The notes: generated by a model from the letters alone, not told the origin. A stretch of 7,371 nt of DNA from Thermoleophilia bacterium (GCA_025933895.1 JAICZB010000116.1:1-7371), one strand, 5' to 3'; counted from the first letter of the stretch, positions 1 to 6,654 are shown. Numbers and translations are program-made.

Positions 1-600
1 ATGGCGCCGCTGGTCGTCCTGCGGCGAGCAGACGACGACTTCCTGCTGCTGACCGAGCCGGGGCTCGGCGTCGTCGTGCGCTCGCACCTGACACGGATGC
101 GCCTGCGCGCGCAGTGCGAGATCGAGCCGGAGGAGCACGAGTCGGCGCTCGTCTTCGGCGGCGCCGACGGCTTCGCGACGGACTGGCCCGGTGCGCGGGA
201 AGTCGTGGATGCCGGACTCGAGCCGACGCTGGCGGAGGAGGAGCTCGAGCTGCGGCGGATCGAGAGCCGCGTGCCGCGCTGGGAGCACGAGATCGACGAC
301 CGGATCCTCCCCGCGGAGGCCGGTCTCGACGCGACGCACATCTCCTTCTCGAAGGGCTGCTACCCGGGTCAGGAGCCGGTCGCGCGTCTCCACTTCCGCG
401 GTCATCCGAACCGGGGTCTGCGCATCCTCGAGCTCGACGAGCTGCCGGGCTCCGATGCGCCGCTTCTCCACGACGGGCGGGAGGTCGGCCGTGTCACGAG
501 CGCGGCGCGTCGCGAGGACGGCTCGGTCGTCGCGCTCGCGTATGTGCGAACGGAGGTGCCGGATGACGCGCCGCTCGCGCTCGCGGCTCGAGCCGGCTAA
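1..600 (+). CDS. ygfZ: YgfZ/GcvT-like folate-binding protein, N-terminus cut by window edge
   Basis: This is a tetrahydrofolate-dependent protein of the YgfZ (COG0354) branch of the GcvT family, whose members help maintain or repair Fe-S cluster enzymes in the cytoplasm. The signature K-G-C-Y-x-G-Q-E is present at visible residues 118-125 (KGCYPGQE) and includes the family's conserved cysteine (C120). It is followed by a basic stretch (ARLHFRGHPNRG) and a C-terminal beta-barrel-like segment with the family-typical 'G-R-V-T-S-A' turn. Only 199 residues are visible, whereas full YgfZ proteins have roughly 280-330, and the first visible residues already resemble the middle of the GcvT fold. The ATG at base 1 is therefore probably an internal methionine, not the true start. 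The gene ends with TAA at 598-600. The assignment to YgfZ rather than to an aminomethyltransferase rests on the KGCYPGQE motif. Confidence 0.88.
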   Translation: MAPLVVLRRADDDFLLLTEPGLGVVVRSHLTRMRLRAQCEIEPEEHESALVFGGADGFATDWPGAREVVDAGLEPTLAEEELELRRIESRVPRWEHEIDDRILPAEAGLDATHISFSKGCYPGQEPVARLHFRGHPNRGLRILELDELPGSDAPLLHDGREVGRVTSAARREDGSVVALAYVRTEVPDDAPLALAARAG

Positions 601-640
601 AGGCGCTCCCGGCAGCCTCTGCCACGGGCCGCCTGCACGC

Positions 641-726
641 CATGGGCGGCGCGCTGCTGCGTCCTCAGTCGCGCCGATAGAGCCGCTATCGGCGCTCCCT
701 GCGTCCTTGCTTCGCACTCGCCCATG
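641..726. repeat. Concentric inverted-repeat element between ygfZ and the zinc-ribbon gene
   Basis: An inner perfect 10-bp hairpin (GCGCCGATAG at 671-680, loop AGCCG, CTATCGGCGC at 686-695) sits in the exact middle of an outer 8-bp inverted repeat (CATGGGCG at 641-648, CGCCCATG at 719-726). The two symmetry centres differ by only half a base. Two 9-bp direct repeats also occur: CTGCGTCCT at 657-665 and 699-707, and GGCGCTCCC at 602-610 and 691-699. The 601-723 gap shows nothing else gene-like. The element could be a REP-type or miniature dispersed repeat; that is inference, because only one copy is visible. Confidence 0.55.
671..695 (+). terminator. Perfect 10-bp hairpin downstream of ygfZ, possible terminator without U-tract
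   Basis: The stem GCGCCGATAG / CTATCGGCGC pairs without mismatch around a 5-nt loop, 70 bases after the ygfZ stop codon. No run of T follows (the next bases are TCCCTGCGTCC), so it is not a classical intrinsic terminator. High-GC actinobacteria are thought to use such hairpins at some gene ends. It may equally be only the core of the surrounding repeat element. Confidence 0.35.
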
Positions 727-984
727 ACGCGCAGGCAGCGCGCGAAGAGACTGCCGGAAGCGCAGTGGTACAGCATCCGCCCGGTGCGGAGCCTCAAGCC
801 GGCGACGTACACCTGCCCCCTATGCGGCCACCGTCTCCATGCGATGAGCGACCACGTCCTCGTCGCGCCGGAAGGAGACACGAGTCGCCGCCGCCACGCG
901 CATCTGGAGTGCGTCGCCGCGGCCAACCTGCCGGGCCGTCCCGGGCAGCCGGGGCTCCTGTCGCGCCTGCTGGGCCGCGGCTAG
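724..984 (+). CDS. Small zinc-ribbon-like hypothetical protein (86 aa)
   Basis: I do not recognise a named family. The protein has a basic N-terminus and a core with CPLCG (C31, C34) and HAHLEC (H58, H60, C63). This arrangement could bind one zinc ion through C31, C34, H60 and C63. The hydrophobic stretch DHVLVAPEGD lies between the two half-sites, and the last 20 residues are Gly/Pro-rich and probably disordered. The spacing of paired Cys/His residues is the main reason to believe the frame is coding. The ATG at 724 lies inside the right outer arm of the preceding repeat and has no Shine-Dalgarno sequence. The frame stays open back to the ygfZ stop, so a non-ATG upstream start cannot be excluded. 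The stop is TAG at 982-984, just before the tRNA promoter. Role unknown; nucleic-acid or protein binding is possible by analogy with other short zinc ribbons. Confidence 0.7.
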   Translation: MTRRQRAKRLPEAQWYSIRPVRSLKPATYTCPLCGHRLHAMSDHVLVAPEGDTSRRRHAHLECVAAANLPGRPGQPGLLSRLLGRG

Positions 985-988
985 CAGG
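966..988 (+). terminator. Weak stem-loop at the 3' end of the zinc-ribbon gene
   Basis: CCTGCTGG (966-973) can pair with CTAGCAGG (981-988), with one G-U pair, around a 7-nt loop. The stem spans the TAG stop codon and precedes the tRNA -10 box. No T-run follows, so a terminator role is only a suggestion. Confidence 0.25.
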
Positions 989-992
989 GCGC

Positions 993-998
993 TACACT
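993..998 (+). promoter_or_regulatory. -10 box (TACACT) for the tRNA gene
   Basis: TACACT matches the TATAAT consensus at 4 of 6 positions, including the key T1, A2 and T6. It ends 11 bases before the first base of the mature tRNA, leaving a short 5' leader of about 4-6 nt for RNase P. No convincing -35 element stands at 17 bp upstream. Confidence 0.5.
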
Positions 999-1009
999 GA
1001 CCGTCCCGA

Positions 1010-1082
1010 GCGCCCGTAGCTCAGGGGATAGAGCGCTGCCCTGCGGAGGCAGAGGTCGCATGTTCGAATCATGCCGGGCGCA
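1010..1082 (+). tRNA. tRNA-Arg, anticodon GCG
   Basis: A full cloverleaf can be drawn. The acceptor stem is GCGCCCG (1010-1016) with CGGGCGC (1075-1081) and discriminator A1082. The D arm is GCTC/GAGC (1019-1022, 1031-1034) with loop AGGGGATA. The anticodon stem is CTGCC/GGCAG with loop CTGCGGA (1041-1047), so the anticodon is GCG (1043-1045), reading the Arg codon CGC. The variable loop is AGGTC, and the T arm is GCATG/CATGC (1058-1062, 1070-1074) with loop TTCGAAT. C35 and an A at position 20 in the D loop are known arginine identity elements. The 3' CCA is not encoded. Most bacteria decode CGU/CGC/CGA with an ACG gene edited to inosine, so a GCG anticodon is noteworthy. The next gene starts only 30 bases downstream. 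Confidence 0.96.
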
Positions 1083-1100
1083 CTTCTCCGTGCCGTTCTC

Positions 1101-1106
1101 CAGAAT
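1101..1106 (+). promoter_or_regulatory. Weak -10-like hexamer (CAGAAT) six bases before the GTG at 1113
   Basis: CAGAAT matches TATAAT at 4 of 6 positions and ends 6 bases upstream of the chosen GTG. This is the same geometry as the other candidate leaderless starts in the window. It lacks the first T and has no -35 partner, so the gene may instead be read from the tRNA promoter. Confidence 0.3.
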
Positions 1107-1112
1107 CGGGTC

Positions 1113-2045
1113 GTGCCCCTCTATCTGACCGAAGCGGACGTCGCCGAACTCCTCTCCCCGGCCGACGCCGTCGAGGCGATCGAGGCGTGCTTCCGCCGTA
1201 TGGCCGCAGGCTCCGTGGAGAACCGGCCGCGCTACCGGCTGGGGCTCGAGAACGGGGCGCTCGCGGTGATGGCTGCCGCCGACCTCGAGCTCGGCTATGC
1301 CGGCGCGAAGGTCTACGCGGGTTTCCGCGACGGTGCTCGCTTCGCCGTCCTCCTCTTCCGCGCCGACTCGCCCGAGCTGGTGGCCGTGGTCGAGGCGGAC
1401 AAGCTCGGCCAGCTGCGGACCGGTGCGGCGAGCGGCGTCGCGGCGAAGCATCTCGCCGCGAGCGGTGCGAGCAGCCTCGGCGTGATCGGCTGCGGCTGGC
1501 AGGCCCAGTCGCAGGTCGCCTGCATCCGTGTCGCGCTGCCCGGCCTCGAGCGCGTGGTCGCCTACTGCCGGAGCGAGGACCGACTGAGCGCGTTTTGCAA
1601 GGAACACGGCGCCGAGCCTGGAGAGAGCCACCAGGATCCCGCCGCCTGCGACGTCGTCGTCACCGCAACGACGTCGCCCGACCCTGTCCTGCGCGGCGAG
1701 TGGCTGAATCCCGGCGCGCTCGTCTGCGCGGTCGGCGCGAACGACGGCCGCCGCCGCGAGCTCGACAACGTCGTCCTCGAGCGCGCCGCCTTCGTCTGCT
1801 GCGACTCGCGCGACGACGCGAGGCTCGAGTCCGCCGACCTGATCGAGCCGGTCGAGTCCGGCGTCCTCGACTGGCTCGAGGTGCACGAGCTGCAGGAAGT
1901 CGTCGGCGAGGAGGTTCCCGGCCGCCAGTCGGACGAGGACATCGTCGTCTTCAAGTCGAACGGCCTCGCCGCGTGGGACGTCGCCGTCGCGGCCGCCGTC
2001 GTCGAGCGCGCGCGGGCCGCGGGCGCCGGGCGGGAGGTGTCATAG
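1113..2045 (+). CDS. Ornithine cyclodeaminase / mu-crystallin family enzyme (310 aa)
   Basis: This is an NAD(P)-dependent enzyme of the OCD_Mu_crystall family, which includes ornithine cyclodeaminase, archaeal-type alanine dehydrogenase and ketimine reductases. Length fits the family's 310-330. Counting from GTG 1113, conserved residues are R40 (RPRYR), K66 (AKVYAGF), K97, the LRTGAAS motif with R102, the Rossmann loop GCGWQAQ (126-132), the segment SRDDARLESADL and the C-terminal FKSNGLAAWDVAVA. The catalytic Asp of true ornithine cyclodeaminase (D228 in the Pseudomonas enzyme) falls at AVGAND, where the aligned residue appears to be N210 with D211 next to it. Substrate is therefore uncertain, and alanine or imino-acid reduction is as likely as proline formation. 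An in-frame ATG at 1071 lies inside the tRNA T arm and is rejected; GTG 1113 begins the conserved PLYLTEADV. It ends 7 bp before the next gene. Confidence 0.9.
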   Translation: MPLYLTEADVAELLSPADAVEAIEACFRRMAAGSVENRPRYRLGLENGALAVMAAADLELGYAGAKVYAGFRDGARFAVLLFRADSPELVAVVEADKLGQLRTGAASGVAAKHLAASGASSLGVIGCGWQAQSQVACIRVALPGLERVVAYCRSEDRLSAFCKEHGAEPGESHQDPAACDVVVTATTSPDPVLRGEWLNPGALVCAVGANDGRRRELDNVVLERAAFVCCDSRDDARLESADLIEPVESGVLDWLEVHELQEVVGEEVPGRQSDEDIVVFKSNGLAAWDVAVAAAVVERARAAGAGREVS

Positions 2046-2046
2046 T
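2041..2046 (+). promoter_or_regulatory. -10-like hexamer (CATAGT) six bases before GTG 2053
   Basis: CATAGT matches TATAAT at 4 of 6 positions, overlaps the TAG stop of the preceding gene, and is separated from the GTG by CCGGCC. No Shine-Dalgarno sequence fits in the 7-bp gap except the GGAGG at 2033-2037, which is too far (15 bases) from the start. A leaderless internal promoter is plausible, but there is no -35 match. Confidence 0.4.
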
Positions 2047-2052
2047 CCGGCC

Positions 2053-2397
2053 GTGAAGGCGTCCACCGACCGCGGTCGGTTCGCGGAGCGCGTGCTCCAC
2101 GGCGTCGACTCGAACGGCGACCCCGAGACGGTCGTCATCTGGATCGAGCGGAAGGAAGGCGGCGTCTGGGCCGTCGGGCGCGCCGTCAATCCGGACCGGC
2201 GCCCGTCGAAGGAGCCGCGGCCCGAGGACTACGTCTTCGCGGGCTACGAGCTCGGCGATGCCTTGCAGGAGGCGAACGAGACCCTCGAGGACGACTTCAC
2301 GGTCTCGGAGCGGGACGGCCACGCCGAGCTCGTCCGGCCGTTCACGCGCGACGAGCTCTTGAAGCCGCTGGAAGCCTGGTTCTTCGGCCGCTCGTGA
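2053..2397 (+). CDS. Acidic hypothetical protein, translationally coupled to mqnD (114 aa)
   Basis: I do not recognise the family. The frame starts with GTG at 2053 and ends with TGA at 2395-2397, overlapping the mqnD start by 4 bp (GTGA), a layout typical of translational coupling. The sequence reads as a small soluble alpha/beta protein. A beta-strand-like region (VVIWIER, VWAVGRAVN) is followed by an acidic helix (ELGDALQEANETLEDD), a short strand and a C-terminal helix (RDELLKPLEAWFFG). There is no signal peptide, membrane segment or cysteine. Strong G/C bias at third codon positions matches the neighbours and supports coding. The overlap suggests co-production with MqnD, but a menaquinone-related role would be guesswork. 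Confidence 0.8.
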   Translation: MKASTDRGRFAERVLHGVDSNGDPETVVIWIERKEGGVWAVGRAVNPDRRPSKEPRPEDYVFAGYELGDALQEANETLEDDFTVSERDGHAELVRPFTRDELLKPLEAWFFGRS

Positions 2398-3185
2398 AGC
2401 TCACGTTCGGCTTCACGCCGTGCCCGAACGACGCGTTCGCGTTTCATGCGCTCGTGCACGGGCTCGTGCCTGCGCCGTTCGAGGTCGAGCCGGTCCTGCT
2501 CGACATCGAGGAACTGAACCGGAGTGCGGCGAGCGGGGAGCTGCAGCTCACGAAGCTCAGCTTCGGCGCGGCCGCCGCCGCCGGCGAGCGGTACCGGCTC
2601 CTGCGGAGCGGCGCCGCGCTCGGCCGCGGCGTCGGTCCGCTCGTCGTCGCGCGCGAAGCGCGCTCTCTCGAAGAAGCGGTGACCGGGCGTGTCGCCGTGC
2701 CCGGCCGCGAGACGACGGCGTTCCTCCTGCTCCGGCTCGCGGCGCCGGCGCTCGGCGAGGTGGTCGAGCTCCGGTACGACAGGATCCTCGAGGCGATCGT
2801 CGCGGGCGAGGTCGACGTGGGCCTGATCATCCACGAGAGTCGCTTCACGTACGCCGAGCATGGGCTCGTCTCGGTGGCCGATCTCGGCGAGTGGTGGGAA
2901 GGCGAGACCGGCCTGCCGGTCCCGCTCGCGGGGATCTTCGCGCGCGCAGATCTCGAGCCGGAGCTCGTCGACCAGGCCGAGGCCGCGATCCGCACCTCGG
3001 TCGAGTACGCCTTCGCGAACCCGGACGCCGGCCGCGACTACGTGCGCTCGCTCGCGCACGAACTGTCCGACGAGGTCTGCGCCGCGCACATCGCGCTCTA
3101 CGTGAACGAGCACAGCGTCGACATCGGGGACGATGGGCTCGCTGCGATCGACCGCCTGCTCGGTCGCGCCACCGCCGCTGCCTAG
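2394..3185 (+). CDS. mqnD: 1,4-dihydroxy-6-naphthoate synthase MqnD (futalosine pathway)
   Basis: MqnD converts cyclic dehypoxanthinyl futalosine to 1,4-dihydroxy-6-naphthoate in the cytoplasm, late in the alternative (futalosine) menaquinone route. The 263-residue product has the family landmarks: N-terminal FTPCPNDAFAFHALVHG (7-23), DIEELN (37-42), the substrate-pocket segment TKLSF (53-57), LLRSGAALGRGVGPLVV (69-85), and LIIHESRFTY (144-153) containing the histidine equivalent to the catalytic His of the Thermus enzyme (here H147). Then come DLGEWWE with TGLPVPL, and near the end HIALYVNEHSVDIG. Length and fold (periplasmic-binding-protein-like, without signal peptide) fit the family. The related enzyme MqnA (chorismate dehydratase) lacks the HESRFTY motif, so MqnD is preferred. 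Start is the GTG at 2394, overlapping the upstream stop. No other mqn gene is visible, so the rest of the pathway must lie elsewhere. Confidence 0.94.
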   Translation: MKLTFGFTPCPNDAFAFHALVHGLVPAPFEVEPVLLDIEELNRSAASGELQLTKLSFGAAAAAGERYRLLRSGAALGRGVGPLVVAREARSLEEAVTGRVAVPGRETTAFLLLRLAAPALGEVVELRYDRILEAIVAGEVDVGLIIHESRFTYAEHGLVSVADLGEWWEGETGLPVPLAGIFARADLEPELVDQAEAAIRTSVEYAFANPDAGRDYVRSLAHELSDEVCAAHIALYVNEHSVDIGDDGLAAIDRLLGRATAAA

Positions 3186-3188
3186 ACT
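3183..3188 (+). promoter_or_regulatory. -10-like hexamer (TAGACT) six bases before GTG 3195
   Basis: TAGACT matches TATAAT at 4 of 6 positions, begins with the mqnD stop codon TAG, and is followed by CAGCCC and then the GTG. The 9-bp gap holds no Shine-Dalgarno sequence. It suggests a leaderless start for the thiolase inside the apparent operon. No -35 element is evident. Confidence 0.45.
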
Positions 3189-3194
3189 CAGCCC

Positions 3195-4364
<1,170 letters not shown>

Positions 4365-4372
4365 AACGGGGG

Positions 4373-4401
4373 TTGTTGTCGCGACACGGGCTGGCTAATG
4401 T
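4373..4401 (+). promoter_or_regulatory. Promoter of the exported propeller gene, with a palindrome in the spacer
   Basis: TTGTTG (4373-4378) and TAATGT (4396-4401) are separated by 17 bp. The -10 box ends 6 bases before the GTG at 4408, which predicts a leaderless mRNA. A perfect 10-bp palindrome, TGTCGCGACA (4377-4386), overlaps the -35 end and the spacer and could be a repressor or activator site. The -10 matches the consensus at only 3 of 6 positions. The 43-bp gap shows no terminator hairpin for the thiolase. Confidence 0.5.
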
Positions 4402-4407
4402 CCGGCC

Positions 4408-6654
4408 GTGAAAATCGCGTTCCGTGCGACCTTGATCTTCCTCGTTGCGGTACTGACGCTTGGCGCTTCGGCGGCCGGAGGAGCGACCGATCAGGTTCTC
4501 GTCGTCTTGGCGCCGCCGTGTTGCGCCGGTGGGGCGTTCACGGTCCAGACGCTCGACGGCACCGCCGTCGGGTCGGTGCCGATTCCTGCGACCGCCGAGC
4601 CGCTGACCTTCGAGCCTTCCGCCGACGGGTCCGTCGTCTACAACGATTGGAGCGAAAGCGACACCGCAGATGGAGGCGGGGGGCCGGTATGGCTGGTCGG
4701 GCCCCAACAGGCACCCTTCGAGCTGGACTCGTCTCCGGAGGACTTCGATGCCTCGATCAGCCCCGACGGATCGACCGTAGTGTTCGCTCGCCACGAACCG
4801 GCTACCGGGGCATCAGACATCTTTGTCGTCAAGTCCGACGGCACCGGGCTGATGCTCGTCGCTTCGGGAGATCAGACCAACTACCTGAGTCTTCCGAGGT
4901 TCTCGCCGGGCGGGGGGTCTATTGCATACGACTGCACGCTCGCGCAGCTCGCGAGCCCGAACGCCAGTCTGGGCTGCGGCCCGCTTCCAGATGGGAGCTA
5001 CCGCACGACCGGTGTCATGCTCATGAACGCGGACGGGAGCGACAAACGGATGGTCATAGCCGGCGAGGTCGGCGAGGTCGGTTCGATGGACAACCTATCC
5101 TGGTCTCCCGACGGACAGTGGCTTACCTGGACTGGTTGCGGACCAACGGGAGCAGACCCCCAAGCCTGCGTCAGCCAGATCTTCGCGTATCGCACCGACG
5201 GGAGCGATCTCCTGCACGAACTCAGCACAGACAACCAGGTAACGCACTTCCCCACCGAACAGTCGGCTTGGCATGCCGAGTTCAGTTCCGACGGCGCCCA
5301 GATGCTGTTCATGAGGGGGTTCGACGACAGCGGCGACCAGGGGAATTACTTCTACAGCGTCGCTCGCGACGGGACGAACGAACACGAGCTCTTCGCCGTC
5401 CCGACTCAATATCCCGAAGTTGTGCCGCCCGCAGCCGGTGGCGAGCCGTCGCCCACGGTAAACGCAACCCTCCCGACTACCTCCGACCCCGGCCAGGTCG
5501 TTTTTCCGAGCTGGATCCAGCAATGTCGCGGATTCATCGTCCAGACGTTCGCCCGGGCTGCGACCAGCTGCGTGCCGATCCCTGCAGGGACCGACGCGAT
5601 CGAATACGCCGCGGCGGCGAACGGCTCGATCGTGTTCAGCGACGCGAACCATGTCTTCGCCGGCGGTGGGGACGGCGGTCCGGTGTGGCTCGTCGGCTCC
5701 GGCAAGGCGCCGGTGGAACTCGACTCGTCCCCATACGACGAGAACCCTTCGCTCAGCTGGGACGGCTCGAAGGTTGTGTTCGACCGCTTCGATCCGGCCG
5801 ACGGCAGTTCGGACATCTATGTCGTCAACGCAAACGGTTCTGGGCTCACACTCGTAGCGGACGGCAATGGCGAGGGCCGGCTGCTCTCACCGAAGTTCTC
5901 CCCAGACGGCGGCTCGATCGCGTATTCCGCCCCCAGCGGTGTCATGCTCATGAACGCCGACGGCAGCGACAAGCGGATGATCGTGGAGGGTCAGACCGAC
6001 TCGTTGTCCTGGTCGGCCGACGGGCAGTGGCTGACCACGGTCAGCTGCGTTCCGATCGTGACCGCGGAAGGGCAAACGTGCGTAAACCAGGTCTTCGCCT
6101 ATCGGACCGACGGCGGTGACCTGTATGACCGGTTCGATCCGAGTCGGCAGGTCACCCATCTTTCGGATCCGTGGGGTCCGATCGATCCGCAGTTCACGTC
6201 TGACGGCACGAAGATCCTCTATTTGGCCTTCGTCGATGACAGCGGCACACAAGGGAACTTCGCGTACATGGTCGATCGAGACGGGAGCAACCGGCATGAA
6301 GTGTTCCTGACGGACGATCCGCTGACCTGCGCGGGGGAGAGCTGTAGCGGCAGCTCTCCGCTGGGCGTGACCGTGCCACCTGCCTCGGGCAACGGTCCGC
6401 CACCCACGGTGAGCCCGACACATGCGACTGTGCCCGATGTACGGAGGCTGGGTTACCGCGCCGCCGAGCACAGGCTGGGCGCCGTGCGTCTGAAAGGCAA
6501 GGTCACGCACCGAAGGTACTCGGCTCGGATTAGACGCGGCCACGTGATCGCGCAGTACCCGCGCGCACGCACGCATGCCCGGCTGACGAAGAAGCACCGG
6601 ACAGTGGTGAAGCTGATCCTCAGTCGCGGCCGCGCGCCCAAGGTCCGCCGCTAG
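4408..6654 (+). CDS. Exported TolB/WD40-like tandem beta-propeller protein with C-terminal PASTA domain (748 aa)
   Basis: An N-terminal Sec signal peptide (residues 1 to about 22, cleavage near ASA-A, no lipobox cysteine) implies export. The mature protein has two homologous propeller blocks, about 28-340 and 363-657, made of TolB-like PD40 repeats. Examples are FSPGGGSIAY, LSWSPDGQWLTW and SDIFVVKSDGTGL in block 1, and their counterparts FSPDGGSIAY, LSWSADGQWLTT and SDIYVVNANGSGL in block 2. Each block ends in a Pro-rich linker (PPAAGGEPSPT; PPASGNGPPPT). A PASTA domain follows (about 675-741: VPDVRRLGYRAAEHRLGAV, then GHVIAQYP), with 24 Lys/Arg and 2 acidic residues in the last 74. Twelve cysteines occur, and the pair 244/254 recurs as 547/558, suggesting disulfides. 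PASTA domains usually contact peptidoglycan, so cell-wall attachment is plausible; ligand and function are unknown. Codon third positions look less G/C-biased than in neighbouring genes. GTG 4408 is chosen because the signal peptide starts there. Confidence 0.9.
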   Translation: MKIAFRATLIFLVAVLTLGASAAGGATDQVLVVLAPPCCAGGAFTVQTLDGTAVGSVPIPATAEPLTFEPSADGSVVYNDWSESDTADGGGGPVWLVGPQQAPFELDSSPEDFDASISPDGSTVVFARHEPATGASDIFVVKSDGTGLMLVASGDQTNYLSLPRFSPGGGSIAYDCTLAQLASPNASLGCGPLPDGSYRTTGVMLMNADGSDKRMVIAGEVGEVGSMDNLSWSPDGQWLTWTGCGPTGADPQACVSQIFAYRTDGSDLLHELSTDNQVTHFPTEQSAWHAEFSSDGAQMLFMRGFDDSGDQGNYFYSVARDGTNEHELFAVPTQYPEVVPPAAGGEPSPTVNATLPTTSDPGQVVFPSWIQQCRGFIVQTFARAATSCVPIPAGTDAIEYAAAANGSIVFSDANHVFAGGGDGGPVWLVGSGKAPVELDSSPYDENPSLSWDGSKVVFDRFDPADGSSDIYVVNANGSGLTLVADGNGEGRLLSPKFSPDGGSIAYSAPSGVMLMNADGSDKRMIVEGQTDSLSWSADGQWLTTVSCVPIVTAEGQTCVNQVFAYRTDGGDLYDRFDPSRQVTHLSDPWGPIDPQFTSDGTKILYLAFVDDSGTQGNFAYMVDRDGSNRHEVFLTDDPLTCAGESCSGSSPLGVTVPPASGNGPPPTVSPTHATVPDVRRLGYRAAEHRLGAVRLKGKVTHRRYSARIRRGHVIAQYPRARTHARLTKKHRTVVKLILSRGRAPKVRR
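4489..6378 (+). repeat. Internal tandem duplication within the propeller gene
   Basis: Residues about 28-350 and 363-668 are two copies of one block in the same order, including the trailing Pro-rich linker. Matching anchors are GGPVWLVG (91/423), LDSSP (106/438), GVMLMNADGSDKRM (202/511), AYRTDG (260/564) and QVTH (277/581). The first copy carries about 23 extra residues around 176-201. At DNA level, 5011-5052 and 5938-5979 differ at only 3 of 42 bases, all synonymous. Confidence 0.85.

Noticed and set aside
597..926. Minus-strand frame across the repeat element and the zinc-ribbon gene
   Set aside because: The product is low-complexity and follows the repeat; the opposite strand has a plausible CxxC/HxxC protein.
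1071..1112. Upstream ATG start for the OCD-family gene
   Set aside because: The ATG is in the T arm of the tRNA; family similarity begins at PLYLTEADV after GTG 1113.
981..1886. Long minus-strand open frame (301 codons) antisense to the tRNA and the OCD-family gene
   Set aside because: Its N-terminal part is the antisense translation of the tRNA (the CARHDSNMRPLP type of false peptide) and the rest mirrors the real gene.
4398..6119. Plus-strand open frame (573 codons) overlapping the propeller gene
   Set aside because: Arg-rich shadow; the frame starting at 4408 has a signal peptide, repeated propeller motifs and a PASTA domain.
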